Shown here piece by piece: positions 1 through 8,600 of a stretch of 14,745 nt of DNA. Position numbers and translations under genes: made by a program. The stretch is from positions 1 through 14,745 of the forward strand of contig WKLE02004866.1 of assembly GCA_014885115.2 (NCBI GenBank), written 5' to 3'. How positions within the stretch are numbered: position 1 is the first letter of the stretch; each line of letters starts with the position of its first letter. The notes under the pieces are model-generated. The model made no database searches, had not been told where the DNA came from, and worked only from the letters and a program-made list of their open reading frames with translations. This stretch comes from Asterionellopsis glacialis. Lineage: Eukaryota > Bacillariophyta > Plagiogrammaphyceae > Rhaphoneidales > Asterionellopsidaceae.

Positions 1-600
1 TGGTTCACGAGATGTGCGTGTTTTACGTTTGACTGAATTCAGTCAAAATCACTGAATTCAGTCGAGCTGGACGAAATCCGTATAGGATCTACCTACAGTC
101 AGTAATCCTACATGTACGAGCTCCGTCAATAGCGGAGCTTACCATGCAGGTAGCACCCCCTTGATTTACATTCTGCCTGGAGAACGGGTTTTCCGACAGC
201 ACCTAATTCTCGGAACATCCTGTTCTTGATGGATCTCGTAGGAGCTACAGTCAGTATTTATTATACAAGGTAGAGTCTCTAATCTCTTACCCAGGTAGGT
301 AGGATCCAAGTCCTTAGAGGACCTTACCTGTTAAGGTAATGAATAAACCGGGACTAGAAGGGGAACGCGGATGAAACAAATACAAAGGGAATATGGCACA
401 AGCAGGCTCATTCGTGGCCCAGAAGTAGTGTTTCGCTCTGACAGACAGGAGAAAAAAGATACAGTACCAGATCTAATACGGTAGACGGTTATAGAGGAGT
501 ACCCAGGTACCAGGTACAAAAGGTGCAAGTACTGGCAATACCGGTGCATCAGTAGGAACACAGTTGCTGCGTTCTTTCACAACTAAGGACTAGAGTCGTG
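1..600. other. 5' spacer with short palindromes and repeats, no gene seen
   Basis: No convincing coding region is visible. The spacer contains a perfect 14-bp palindrome (31-44, GACTGAATTCAGTC) followed by a 12-bp version of the same core (51-62). A 7-bp stem with a 7-nt loop lies at 119-125/133-139. The 12-bp word CTACAGTCAGTA occurs at both 93-104 and 245-256. A GTACCCAGGTACCAGGTAC patch near 499-517 matches the repeat cluster found at 12350-12910. A 76-codon reading frame on the minus strand (561-331) overlaps this patch and looks like a chance frame. Confidence 0.6.
31..62. repeat. paired EcoRI-core palindromes
   Basis: The 14-bp sequence at 31-44 is its own reverse complement. The 12-bp core ACTGAATTCAGT recurs at 51-62, starting 19 bp after the first core. 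This is read directly from the sequence. The function is unknown: it could be a dimeric-protein binding site or a remnant of a fold-back element. Confidence 0.7.
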
Positions 601-601
601 T

Positions 602-640
602 ATGCTCTCTGTGCACACAAATTATACAGAACAGCAATAA
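602..640 (+). other. possible upstream ORF ahead of the QAWVKP-repeat gene
   Basis: An ATG at 602 opens a 12-codon frame that ends with TAA at 638-640, 36 nt before the main ATG at 677. If the transcript starts upstream of 602, this would be a translated upstream ORF that could lower initiation at the main start. The transcription start is unknown, and short frames of this kind are common by chance. Confidence 0.3.
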
Positions 641-676
641 GTCAACACGCAACCACAACGATTTTTTGCCATCAAC

Positions 677-1666
677 ATGGAAGAAATATTGCTTGGTGTT
701 TTAGCAGGTGAGGCTGAATGTCCTGAGGTGGACTTTAGTGGCATTGATTTGGAAGGGGTAACTCAACAGCTGGGAGATTTTGGTTTAGGAGAGACAGCTG
801 AGCAGCTTGAAGTACCGACATTTGGTGCAGAACTTAACGTAGAAGCCGATGTTGAAACTAATGTTGATGTTAACATTGATTTTGGCAGCCTCATGAACAA
901 TTCTGTAAATAGGCCACCCTTTCAAGGAGCAAATCACTACGCCAATGCTCAGACTTGGGGCAGACCAACAACAACACCGGCTGCTGCGGTCGGTCGTCTT
1001 GCCCAAGGTTTTTTCAAACAATTGAATGCCAAACCTTCTACACCTGCTACAAGACCTCCTAATTACCATCCTCAAGCAGTAAGTACTCAGCCAGTTGCTC
1101 AAGCCTGGGTCAAACCAGAACCTAATATTACTGAAACAACAGCTTCTGGTGTAGCAGCAGCATCTTCCCAAGCATGGGTAAAACCACAAACTGGAATTAC
1201 AAACACAACCGTAACAACTTCAAATCCATCTTCAAATACCCGTCCTGTAAAAGCAGTAGTCAAACCCGCCACTCAAACTGTCGCAACTTCTAGACCGGCT
1301 GCTTCTAGACCAGTAGTATCTGCCACTACTTCCTCTGCACAAGTACGACCTATGCCGGTTGCTCAGGCTTGGGTCAAACCAGAACCTGAAATTAATTTAA
1401 CTTCTGCAAGGAAGCCGACTTTGGCAGCGGCACCTGTCCAAGCATGGGTGAAACCACCACCTGGAACTACGATCACAACCGTCACAACAACGACGACTAC
1501 CTCTGCTAGTAACCGTCCCGTCCAAGCTCGGGTCAAGCCGAACCCTCCGACTGTCACAGCTTTCAGACCAGTAACAGCTGTAAATACCGTTTCCAGATCA
1601 GTAAACGCTAGCACTACTTCGTCTTCCAAGTCTTCTTCAAAAAAAAAGGTATTCGTTGAATGCTGA
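677..1666 (+). CDS. uncharacterised repeat protein with QAWVKP motifs
   Basis: I do not recognise this 329-residue protein. The start is a true ATG in a good eukaryotic context (ATCAACATGG). Residues 1-75 are acidic and hydrophobic, rich in Asp, Glu, Leu and Gly. The rest is Pro/Thr/Ser/Ala-rich and probably disordered. The six-residue motif Gln-Ala-Trp-Val-Lys-Pro appears at residues 142, 165, 230 and 255, in degenerate form at 192 (KAVVKP) and 283 (QARVKP), with a possible older relative at 92 (QTWGRP). Copies 1-3 and 4-6 form a duplicated triplet about 88-91 residues apart. The C-terminus is Ser/Lys-rich (KSSSKKKVFVEC). No signal peptide or membrane segment is visible. The regular Trp-Val-Lys-Pro spacing suggests multivalent short-motif binding to a partner, which is inference only. 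The gene converges on the TRM4 gene. A 9-A run lies 19 nt before the stop codon. Confidence 0.75.
   Translation: MEEILLGVLAGEAECPEVDFSGIDLEGVTQQLGDFGLGETAEQLEVPTFGAELNVEADVETNVDVNIDFGSLMNNSVNRPPFQGANHYANAQTWGRPTTTPAAAVGRLAQGFFKQLNAKPSTPATRPPNYHPQAVSTQPVAQAWVKPEPNITETTASGVAAASSQAWVKPQTGITNTTVTTSNPSSNTRPVKAVVKPATQTVATSRPAASRPVVSATTSSAQVRPMPVAQAWVKPEPEINLTSARKPTLAAAPVQAWVKPPPGTTITTVTTTTTTSASNRPVQARVKPNPPTVTAFRPVTAVNTVSRSVNASTTSSSKSSSKKKVFVEC
1091..1570 (+). repeat. higher-order duplication of a three-motif unit
   Basis: Motif copies start at nucleotides 1100, 1169, 1250, 1364, 1439 and 1523. Offsets between equivalent copies (1 to 4, 2 to 5, 3 to 6) are 264, 270 and 273 nt, so an ancestral unit of about 270 nt appears to have duplicated. 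Positional hallmarks agree: the first copy of each triplet is followed by Glu-Pro, the second by a Gly-(Ile/Thr)-Thr...Thr-Thr-Val-Thr-Thr tail, and the third is preceded by Arg-Pro-Val. The nucleotide copies have diverged, including at synonymous positions. Confidence 0.75.
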
Positions 1667-2245
1667 AGACAAAAAGAAAAAAATAATTATGCAGATGGGA
1701 AAAAAAGGGATGATGCGATGTAATATACGGTTTGTGGTAGTGTGGTGATGGTGATGATAAAATGAATCTTATTTTTTGTACGTGATTCCATTATATATTT
1801 ATGTGATTTAATGGTATAGTTTGTATTTAAAGTACAGTTTGGTGTATTTCCTCCCTTGTAGTGGTTGAGATGTGTGTAATTTTTTATACACAGTATTGCG
1901 CCAAAAATGGACATGGATTATCTTAGAGTACACGCATGGTCACTGCTTCTTCCAAAACAGAGTGAGCTGCATCGCCTTAAAAAACGTTTTTCACAATGTA
2001 CACGTAGTCGATCAGTATTTAAAATGGATTACTTGATAAAGACCTTGTACCGAGAATGCTTGGACCGGAAGCGTTGATGAGGACGTTCGTTGGTCTGTTG
2101 AAAATCGTGTTGTTAAAGTAGCTTCCGCAGTGCTTTAATGTGACTTTGCTCACATTTTTAAAAAAATTCACAATCTGCTTTCCTCCCACATTATATGTAC
2201 GTGAAGATTTCTCAAAATGCTTGTCGTTTTATTATAACTTTATCT
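1667..2245. other. convergent intergenic spacer (3' ends of two genes)
   Basis: This 579-bp AT-rich stretch lies between the stop codons of two convergent genes and presumably holds both 3' untranslated regions and terminators. The short frames on either strand (for example the minus-strand one at 1914-1687) have biased AT-driven composition and no family resemblance. No tRNA-like cloverleaf or repeat array was seen. Confidence 0.6.
2228..2233 (-). terminator. possible poly(A) hexamer after TRM4
   Basis: AATAAA occurs on the minus strand about 12 nt beyond the TRM4 stop codon. The hexamer is exact, but it lies very close to the stop and the region is AT-rich, so it may be coincidental. Confidence 0.3.
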
Positions 2246-3904
2246 TTATGGTGCGAAAGCTCGATTTTTCTGAATCAATGCCACAAAGAAACCTCCGGTG
2301 TCTTGGTCTTGCGGCCACAGACGGGAGCAGCGTTCAAGATGATATTTATCTCGATTGTCTGCAGGCATTGACCACATTGTTCTTTCAGCATGGGACATTT
2401 CGAGGCTTAATGCTTCCTCAAATGTCTGAAACCATGACAGATCACCAAAATCGTTCCCTTCGGATTCTTCTCTCATGTACCCCGCAATCTTCCATTTCTT
2501 TACTCCAGGCCTTCTAATGAATTTTGGTAGCAGCTGTGATGGCCATTCTATAAGTTCTACTGCAGGTTTTTCATCTGTTCTTTCCGATTTTTCATTCTCC
2601 TTTGAATTCATTTTCTCTAGAACAGAGGCAACTACGGCTTCATCTTCAACTGGATTAAGACTGCATGTGCTGTAGCATACTACGCCCCCTACCTTAACGA
2701 GTTCGAGAGCACGCTCCAATATCTTCACTTGTAACTTGTGCAGCGCATTTCCCGTATCTGGTGTCCACATGGGTAAAATGTGTTTGTCCTTTCGTATTGT
2801 GCCATCGCCACTACATGGAACATCTGCAATGATTGCATCAAAAAGTTTTCCAGACTTAGGCAGCGGAAAGATGGATGCATCAAAATTCGTATAGGTTACA
2901 CGAGAAGTGAACTTCTCTGGAAGGCCCGATCGTTCCACAGCATCCTTCAAAGATTCAAGTCGTCCCTCGTGCACATCGTTTGCCACGACACGTCCTCTCT
3001 TTTTACTTCCGTCTACAGAGGCAACTATCTCGAGTGCTTGAAGTGTTTTACTTCCTGGGCTAGCGCACAAATCTAACACTTTACTACCCGATTGAAGCCA
3101 GCCACCCCCATGTAATGCCAGTACAGGCAACATCGATCCAAGTTCCTGTCGGGCTAATGTACCATTTGTACTGTTCTCCACAAGTACCTCCTTAAGTAAC
3201 GGAGATATTCTCGACAGGGTTGCTTTGGAAAGATCATCTTTATGGGATTGGTAAATCATCTGCATTGGGTCATATTCCACCGGACCCACTAGATCAGAAT
3301 GAACAATGATTTTGTTCTTGATATCTTTATTTCGGGAGATACTACTAGATATTTTTTCTTGCCATTGACGAAGGCGAAATGTTAGGGGAAGTGATTTGGA
3401 TAATGAAACTAAAAATGGAGACAGATGTGGAAATTCTGATTTCCTAGTTTCAAATGCTTGAAGGAGTTTTGATTTTGTAACCGAAAGATCTGCTGCTGAT
3501 AGCGGCAAAATTGATGCATAATTGTCACCCTGATCTTGTATCTCTTCGTTAATTTTAGTGTCGTCATGTACATTTGATAAATTGGTAGAATTTTTCTTCT
3601 TTTTTCTTCTTTTCTTTGCCGCCCTTGATAATCCTGCACCCTGTTTATTCGATGATCCAGAAGTCCCTTTCTCTTCACTTTGATTATTTGATGTCATCTG
3701 ATATTCTTTGCCAGATTTTTCAACCACAACACCAACGGGCTGTGAGCCGTAGTATGAAACAAAAAGAGCATAACCTGCACCAGATTTTCGATGCCAAAGA
3801 CTTTGCACCTGTTGTTCTAGCTTGCTATTCGTCTTTCCCTTATGTCGACGTGCGTCTGATAGAGGATTGTTACTGGCACTATTCGCATTCTTCCGTTTTA
3901 CCAT
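2246..3904 (-). CDS. tRNA (cytosine-5-)-methyltransferase, TRM4/NSUN2 type
   Basis: This 552-residue protein should transfer a methyl group from S-adenosylmethionine to C5 of cytosines in tRNA, probably in the nucleus. The Rossmann-fold signature motifs are intact: SAM-binding VLDLCASPGSKT (276-287), the acidic residue in VANDV (D310), NFDAS (340-344), DVPCSGDGT (361-369) and YSTCSLNPVEDE (411-422). By family knowledge Cys414 is the attacking nucleophile and Cys364 releases the product. Text such as RQELGSMLP (252-260) and QDTGGFFVAL (534-543) is typical of TRM4/NSUN2 rather than other NSUN branches. A basic tract KKRRKKKK (97-104) looks like a nuclear localisation signal within a disordered head. 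The frame is open upstream to 4078, but that codon is TTG; the first in-frame ATG is at 3904 in a good context (AGGATGG). The protein stops just after the catalytic domain, lacking the long C-terminal region of yeast and human homologues. No introns are needed. Confidence 0.93.
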   Translation of the reverse strand: MVKRKNANSASNNPLSDARRHKGKTNSKLEQQVQSLWHRKSGAGYALFVSYYGSQPVGVVVEKSGKEYQMTSNNQSEEKGTSGSSNKQGAGLSRAAKKRRKKKKNSTNLSNVHDDTKINEEIQDQGDNYASILPLSAADLSVTKSKLLQAFETRKSEFPHLSPFLVSLSKSLPLTFRLRQWQEKISSSISRNKDIKNKIIVHSDLVGPVEYDPMQMIYQSHKDDLSKATLSRISPLLKEVLVENSTNGTLARQELGSMLPVLALHGGGWLQSGSKVLDLCASPGSKTLQALEIVASVDGSKKRGRVVANDVHEGRLESLKDAVERSGLPEKFTSRVTYTNFDASIFPLPKSGKLFDAIIADVPCSGDGTIRKDKHILPMWTPDTGNALHKLQVKILERALELVKVGGVVCYSTCSLNPVEDEAVVASVLEKMNSKENEKSERTDEKPAVELIEWPSQLLPKFIRRPGVKKWKIAGYMREESEGNDFGDLSWFQTFEEALSLEMSHAERTMWSMPADNRDKYHLERCSRLWPQDQDTGGFFVALIQKNRAFAP

Positions 3905-3933
3905 CCTAAAGTGTTCTTCCTGTCGCTGAACAT
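3898..3933 (-). promoter_or_regulatory. upstream ORF overlapping the TRM4 start codon
   Basis: In the leader, an ATG at 3933-3931 opens an 11-codon frame whose TAA stop lies just inside the TRM4 coding sequence (3900-3898), so it spans the main ATG at 3904 in another frame. If this ATG is in the mRNA and is used, it would compete with TRM4 initiation. Regulatory use is inference. Confidence 0.35.
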
Positions 3934-3938
3934 GACAG

Positions 3939-3989
3939 TCACTTTTTGTTGTCGTTTTTGCTTCGAAAGAACAACCGTGATACTTCCAT
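3939..3989 (-). promoter_or_regulatory. upstream ORF (16 codons) in the TRM4 leader
   Basis: An ATG at 3989-3987 in ACATGG context opens a 16-residue frame ending in TGA at 3941-3939, 34 nt before the TRM4 ATG. Its start context looks at least as favourable as many real starts. Whether it is transcribed is unknown. Confidence 0.35.
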
Positions 3990-4218
3990 GTTCTTTCTAT
4001 TTTTTTTGTCGGCAAGACAAAAAACAAACAGGCGAGGCGGAGGTGGGAGGAGTTCAAGTCAGTGAGTGGCGGAAACAACAGGCGGCGGACCGGACAGGGA
4101 CAGAAATCTCAGGATTGGAGTGATGGTGGGTTAGAAAACGGTTATATAACTGTTATATGACGGTTTCATGAAAACCAAGACGAAAACAGCAACCACCATA
4201 TTTTTACTTCCCTGTACC

Positions 4219-4264
4219 TGTACTAGTACAAGGTAGTCCTACTGTAGGTCCTCTCTCTAGAGAG
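4219..4264. repeat. two perfect 12-bp palindromes upstream of TRM4
   Basis: TGTACTAGTACA (4219-4230) and CTCTCTAGAGAG (4253-4264) are each self-complementary, with the interrupted stem CCTAC-T-GTAGG between them. They lie about 320-360 bp upstream of the TRM4 ATG. They could be protein-binding sites or part of the dispersed GTAC-rich spacer repeat. Confidence 0.55.
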
Positions 4265-5612
4265 TGCAAGTGCAAGTTCAAGTTAAAGGTTGAAGCAAAG
4301 AGAGCTTTGATTTTTCCCGAATTCGAGTTAAGCAATTGTTTTATGTTTCGTAAAACTCGTAGAATCTCAAAATCTCGAAAATTTCTGATACTTGTACCGT
4401 ACTTCGTCTCTCCCGGTCTCGCTCATTTCTACGCCAAACGCCAACAGAGAAGCTGTTTGATGCCTTTGCTGTTTGTAGAATCATTCCAACATACATCATG
4501 TTGAAATCTTTATATTATCATCGAAACGGCTTGTAAGTTTCATCACCACCTGTTCTCTTCTTTAAGTCTGTTCGTAATTTTGGAAGTGGATTTTGACAAG
4601 CGCGTAAGAATGATTTTTAATTATTCTTCACGGTGTTTTTCTTCTGAGGGAGAAAGAATTCCATGATGAATGAGACACATTTCTGTTTGTTTTAAATCTG
4701 ATTTTTATCAATGATGTTTGCGTCATTATCAGATCTTATCATTTATCATTTAATCATGATTTTTTTCTTCCGAAAAATCTTTGATAATCATTTTTCGTGT
4801 CCTCATTGTCATCGGATCGTTAATTTCTCAACGCGTTGTGTGTGTTCTGTGCCAAGAAGGAAGAAATTCTTGTTTACCTTTACATGAAATTAAATACTTC
4901 ATTAGCGTTTCGTGCAGTGAAGAATTTGAGGATTTTGGATTTGAAAGTGCTGCTCTAAATATTTGGTGTGTATTTAAATTGATTCATTACATTTTCGACA
5001 TTGTCCCATCTTGCCGGTACGACTTGCTTGCCGAAATCGGCGCCCACGAAAAGACAGGGACAAGCGGAATTCTCACGGCCCGCGGGTTTGTGTGGTTTCT
5101 TTTTATCTCATATTGTATTTTCATTGGTGAGAACATGTCTCTGGGTACGATTGGTGGATGGGTCATATTTAATGTTTTGATTTTTAGAAGACTTCAAACA
5201 CTTAACAAGTGTTCTTTTGGGGCAATAGTAGATTATGAAGAGCGAAAAACCCTACTTACTATGTAAGTTTACTGGGGTATTTAGGTTTGGATCTGTATTA
5301 GTCGGTTTCTTTTATTTGGACTAAATAAAAGGATTTGTCTGCAGTACTGTGTATGATATTGTGTACTGTACATTGCACAATTTGGACCTACTTACCTACC
5401 TTAAAAGCAGCTGGAGTCACAAGATTTTCAGCAGGCCATCCAGATAGCAAGTACAGTACCCACTACATTATGTTTTTGTATGTTTCAAAAATGAATGGGA
5501 TTTTACATTGTGGCGCTTGTCATTATTTCATCATTCTTTTTGTTTTGCATTTTATTTGCGTGGTGCATACCCTGTGTAAGTTCCTACCCATATCCATCTA
5601 ACAGAATATGTT

Positions 5613-5618
5613 TTTATT
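5613..5618 (-). terminator. possible poly(A) signal of the large gene
   Basis: An exact AATAAA on the minus strand lies about 35 nt after the stop codon of the large gene, a plausible distance for a cleavage signal. Poly(A) signals are loosely conserved in many protists, so this is a candidate only. Confidence 0.4.
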
Positions 5619-5652
5619 GTTAAATAGCGTGTTCTAGTACTTATAGGTTAAT

Positions 5653-8600
5653 CTATCTTCCCCGAGTTCTAGATCTTTGCACAGCTCTCTGTCTCGCTTC
5701 CATAAACTTGTCAAGTCTCTTCTTCATTCGATCAAGAACAATGCGGTGCTTTGCAAGAATTGCCTCGTCGCTAAGATCCTCTTCTTCCGATTCATCATCG
5801 CTGTCGTCGGGCAACTTGTCAAAGTCGAATTGACGGCAGAATGGAGCGATGATCTTCGTACCTGGAGGGACAGGTGGGGCGTGATGATGTGAATCATGCT
5901 TCTTAGCTGTTGGAGTTGTTGGTCCAGGAAGTGACACATCTTGGAAAATCTCCGCGACATCAGTCCAATTAATTTCTTGAGTGCTACATTTGGGATCACT
6001 GCTCTTTACTGAACTTTCTTCGTTCATGGCAGCGGGTGGAGAAGAAACACTATTTGACCTGATGGCACGTGACTTTTTTCCGCCTTTCTCAACGTTGATG
6101 CGGCCAAGCGAGAGCGACCTTTGCCTTGCACCAGTTGAGTGACGGCCATAAGGTTTGTTTTCCATGTCATCATTGTCCCATAAAAGCGGTGCGGAGTAAT
6201 GATTTGGATTGTACAATGTCTTATTTGTTGCAGGTGCTGCACCAGTGCCTGTTGGGACAGATGTGTCTGAAGCAGCGCCGAAGGAAGGTTTCCGTTTTAG
6301 TCCACTATTTGATCTCTGCAATCCTGGCCTGCTTCCGTCGGTACTGCTTGGAGAACCACTAATGGAAGCGCCTTCGGCAGTCGGGGGTGGATCTGTGTAG
6401 GGCCCTGCATTTGGCGTGCCTCCACGAATGTGGTGTCGGTCTTGAAGCTTCTTCAGAGATTTCTGGATCATGGCACGAGCGTGAGCTCTCCTGGTAAGGT
6501 CTTCGCCTGTAAGATTAGGAGTAAAGCCAGAAGGCATACGGCATGGATCTTCCCAGGCTCCAGATTCGTCGCTAAAAATATCATACACAATCATAGTTGA
6601 AGCTTTCGCGTCTTCATCTTGCACAACATCGAAGAGTTTCTCGTGTCCTAGTGCCTCACCAGCACGCACCATGGAACTTACGTACGCATGCGAAAATGGC
6701 TCAGACATCGTTGTGCAGCGTGACACCAGTGTTGCAAGCAAGGCCCGCTCCTGGCATTTTGCCTCCAATGCAGCAATTCTTCTCTTGTCCAACAATTCTA
6801 CAAGTTCTCGGAAACAAGGAATTATGATATCCATCTCTTCGTCGATACTCAATTCTGTCATCAATGCTTCGCTTACAATTGAAGCAAACCGCAAATCGTT
6901 TGTAGAGGATGATCCTTGGCTTTTGTCTCCTTCGGTTCCTGTTGCTGAAGGAGTGCTTTTTGGATTTGATCCAGACTTGTTTCGATTGAGTCCACTAGAA
7001 AGAGCCCCGCCTCTAGCTACGGCATCGGCGATTTCAAGCATCAAAGCCCGCACAGATGAGTCGATGGCAGCATGAATAAGCCACTTACACTCAGGATCTA
7101 CGTCAATTCGACCGCTTTTTGCAAATGCGCGCTGGAAGCTTTCCTTGTGCTGCTGCCAGAGCCAAACCATAATTGTGGCTACAACCAACTCTCTTGGGAT
7201 ATGTGGCACACTAGAATTCGTATTCTTGAAACCAGGTGTATTTAGCCGCTCCTTTAGTGGGTTGGATACGAGAGCTTTAGGAATCGGTACTGCAGCTCCG
7301 ACTGCAAGCAAGTGTTGAATGAGAGAGGCTTCCAACTCAGATAGCAATATATCTTGCTTTTTGCTCAATACTTCTCTGGTCTTGCCGACTGCGTCGTGGA
7401 TTCTTCCTTCGATTATGTCCTCAATAAGTTCTACATCCAGAAGTGCTGGAGGCTTTGGCACGAAGAATCTCATGCCAGACGTACTTGCAGGAGGCCCCGC
7501 GAGAGCATCTTCTCTGCCAACAGGAGCAGGCACGGGCATTGAAACCTTTGTCGGTTCGGTTTGATTTGCAGGTTTAGCGCTTGCTTCTGGTACACGTTTC
7601 GTTAATAACGGCTTCTCTGCAACTTCTGTCGGCTCTTTCAGTTCTTTCGGGTCCTCGGTGTCCTTCTTCTCGATAGCATCGACATTTGCTGGTGAGGTGT
7701 TCTCCGATACATTCTTTTCCGGTTTGGGGGCTACGATTTCCTTCTTGGGTTCAAGTGGGGGTGAGCCATTGTTCTGATCAGCTTTATCTTTCGGGGGTTT
7801 GGCATCCTTGTTTTTAGGAGCGGTGTTATTACTCACAAGAACTGGTTTGGCAGCTGGTTTTGGAGCATCTACTGTGGCGCTGGGTTTTACTCCTCCAGAA
7901 TCTGTGCTCCCAGCAGATGATGCCCTTGCCTTAGAGCTCGGTTTTCCTCCTGCGGAATCCGTGCTTCCTGCAGACGATGTCCTTGCCCTCGAACTTGCTT
8001 TCATTTCTGTAGAATCTGTGCTTCCTGCAGATGGCGCCCTTGCCCTCTTTCGGTTTGGTAGATTCGACGGCTTTGCCTTTTCTGCTACCGGCAGTGCGAA
8101 GTCTTCCAGTGGCTCGGGGGGGGTGGGGTCTTTCTTTCTTTTTGGTGCCGCTTTCCCTCTACCGGGGGATGAGGCTGGGTTTGATCTTTTCCTTCCTTCC
8201 TGATGCGAGAGCTGTGCCCTTCCTGTATGTGCCTGGACTTGCGCTTGAGCAGAAGCTGGCAGCCCCATCATGGAGGGATTTCCTGCCTGCTGGTTCATCA
8301 TTGCAGCAGCATTACGGGCTCCCATGTGAGCAAATCTTGCAGCAGCTGCACTTTGCTGATAACCATGACTAGATCCCATCAAGACAGCAGCTTGCTGCGG
8401 TGACAAACCGGTAACCGCAGCTCCACTTCGTACTGCCGCAGCCGCAGCATGCCGATGAACAGCAGCCGCGTGTGCCTGTTCTCTTGCAATCAATGCTCTT
8501 GCAGCCCGTTCTCTAACAACAAGGGCTGCTCGACGAGACGAATATTCAAGAGCTGCAATAGATGACTGTGCTGATGGCAAAAAACCCACAGCTGCTGCAG

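Larger units (their letters stand above)
3990..5652. other. long spacer between the large gene and TRM4, no firm gene
   Basis: About 1.66 kb without a convincing gene. It should contain the TRM4 promoter (near 4000-4300) and the 3' untranslated region of the large gene (below 5652). At 4205-4290 there are two perfect 12-bp palindromes (4219-4230 and 4253-4264) and the stem CCTACTGTAGG (4238-4248). A 161-codon plus-strand frame (4781-5266) opens with TTG, has no in-frame ATG until 5135 and resembles no family I know. A 53-codon ATG frame runs 4344-4505 with a Lys/Arg-rich head, also unrecognised. A locally GC-richer patch lies at about 5010-5095. Confidence 0.5.

Noticed and set aside
785..1629. 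Minus-strand frames of 134 and 88 codons opposite the QAWVKP gene
   Set aside because: They mirror the repeats of the plus-strand gene and start where the repeats allow; there is no independent evidence.
7799..8403. Several plus-strand frames of 60-134 codons inside the large gene
   Set aside because: They are antisense shadows of the repetitive minus-strand coding sequence and are strongly biased by its Ala/Ser/Pro codons.
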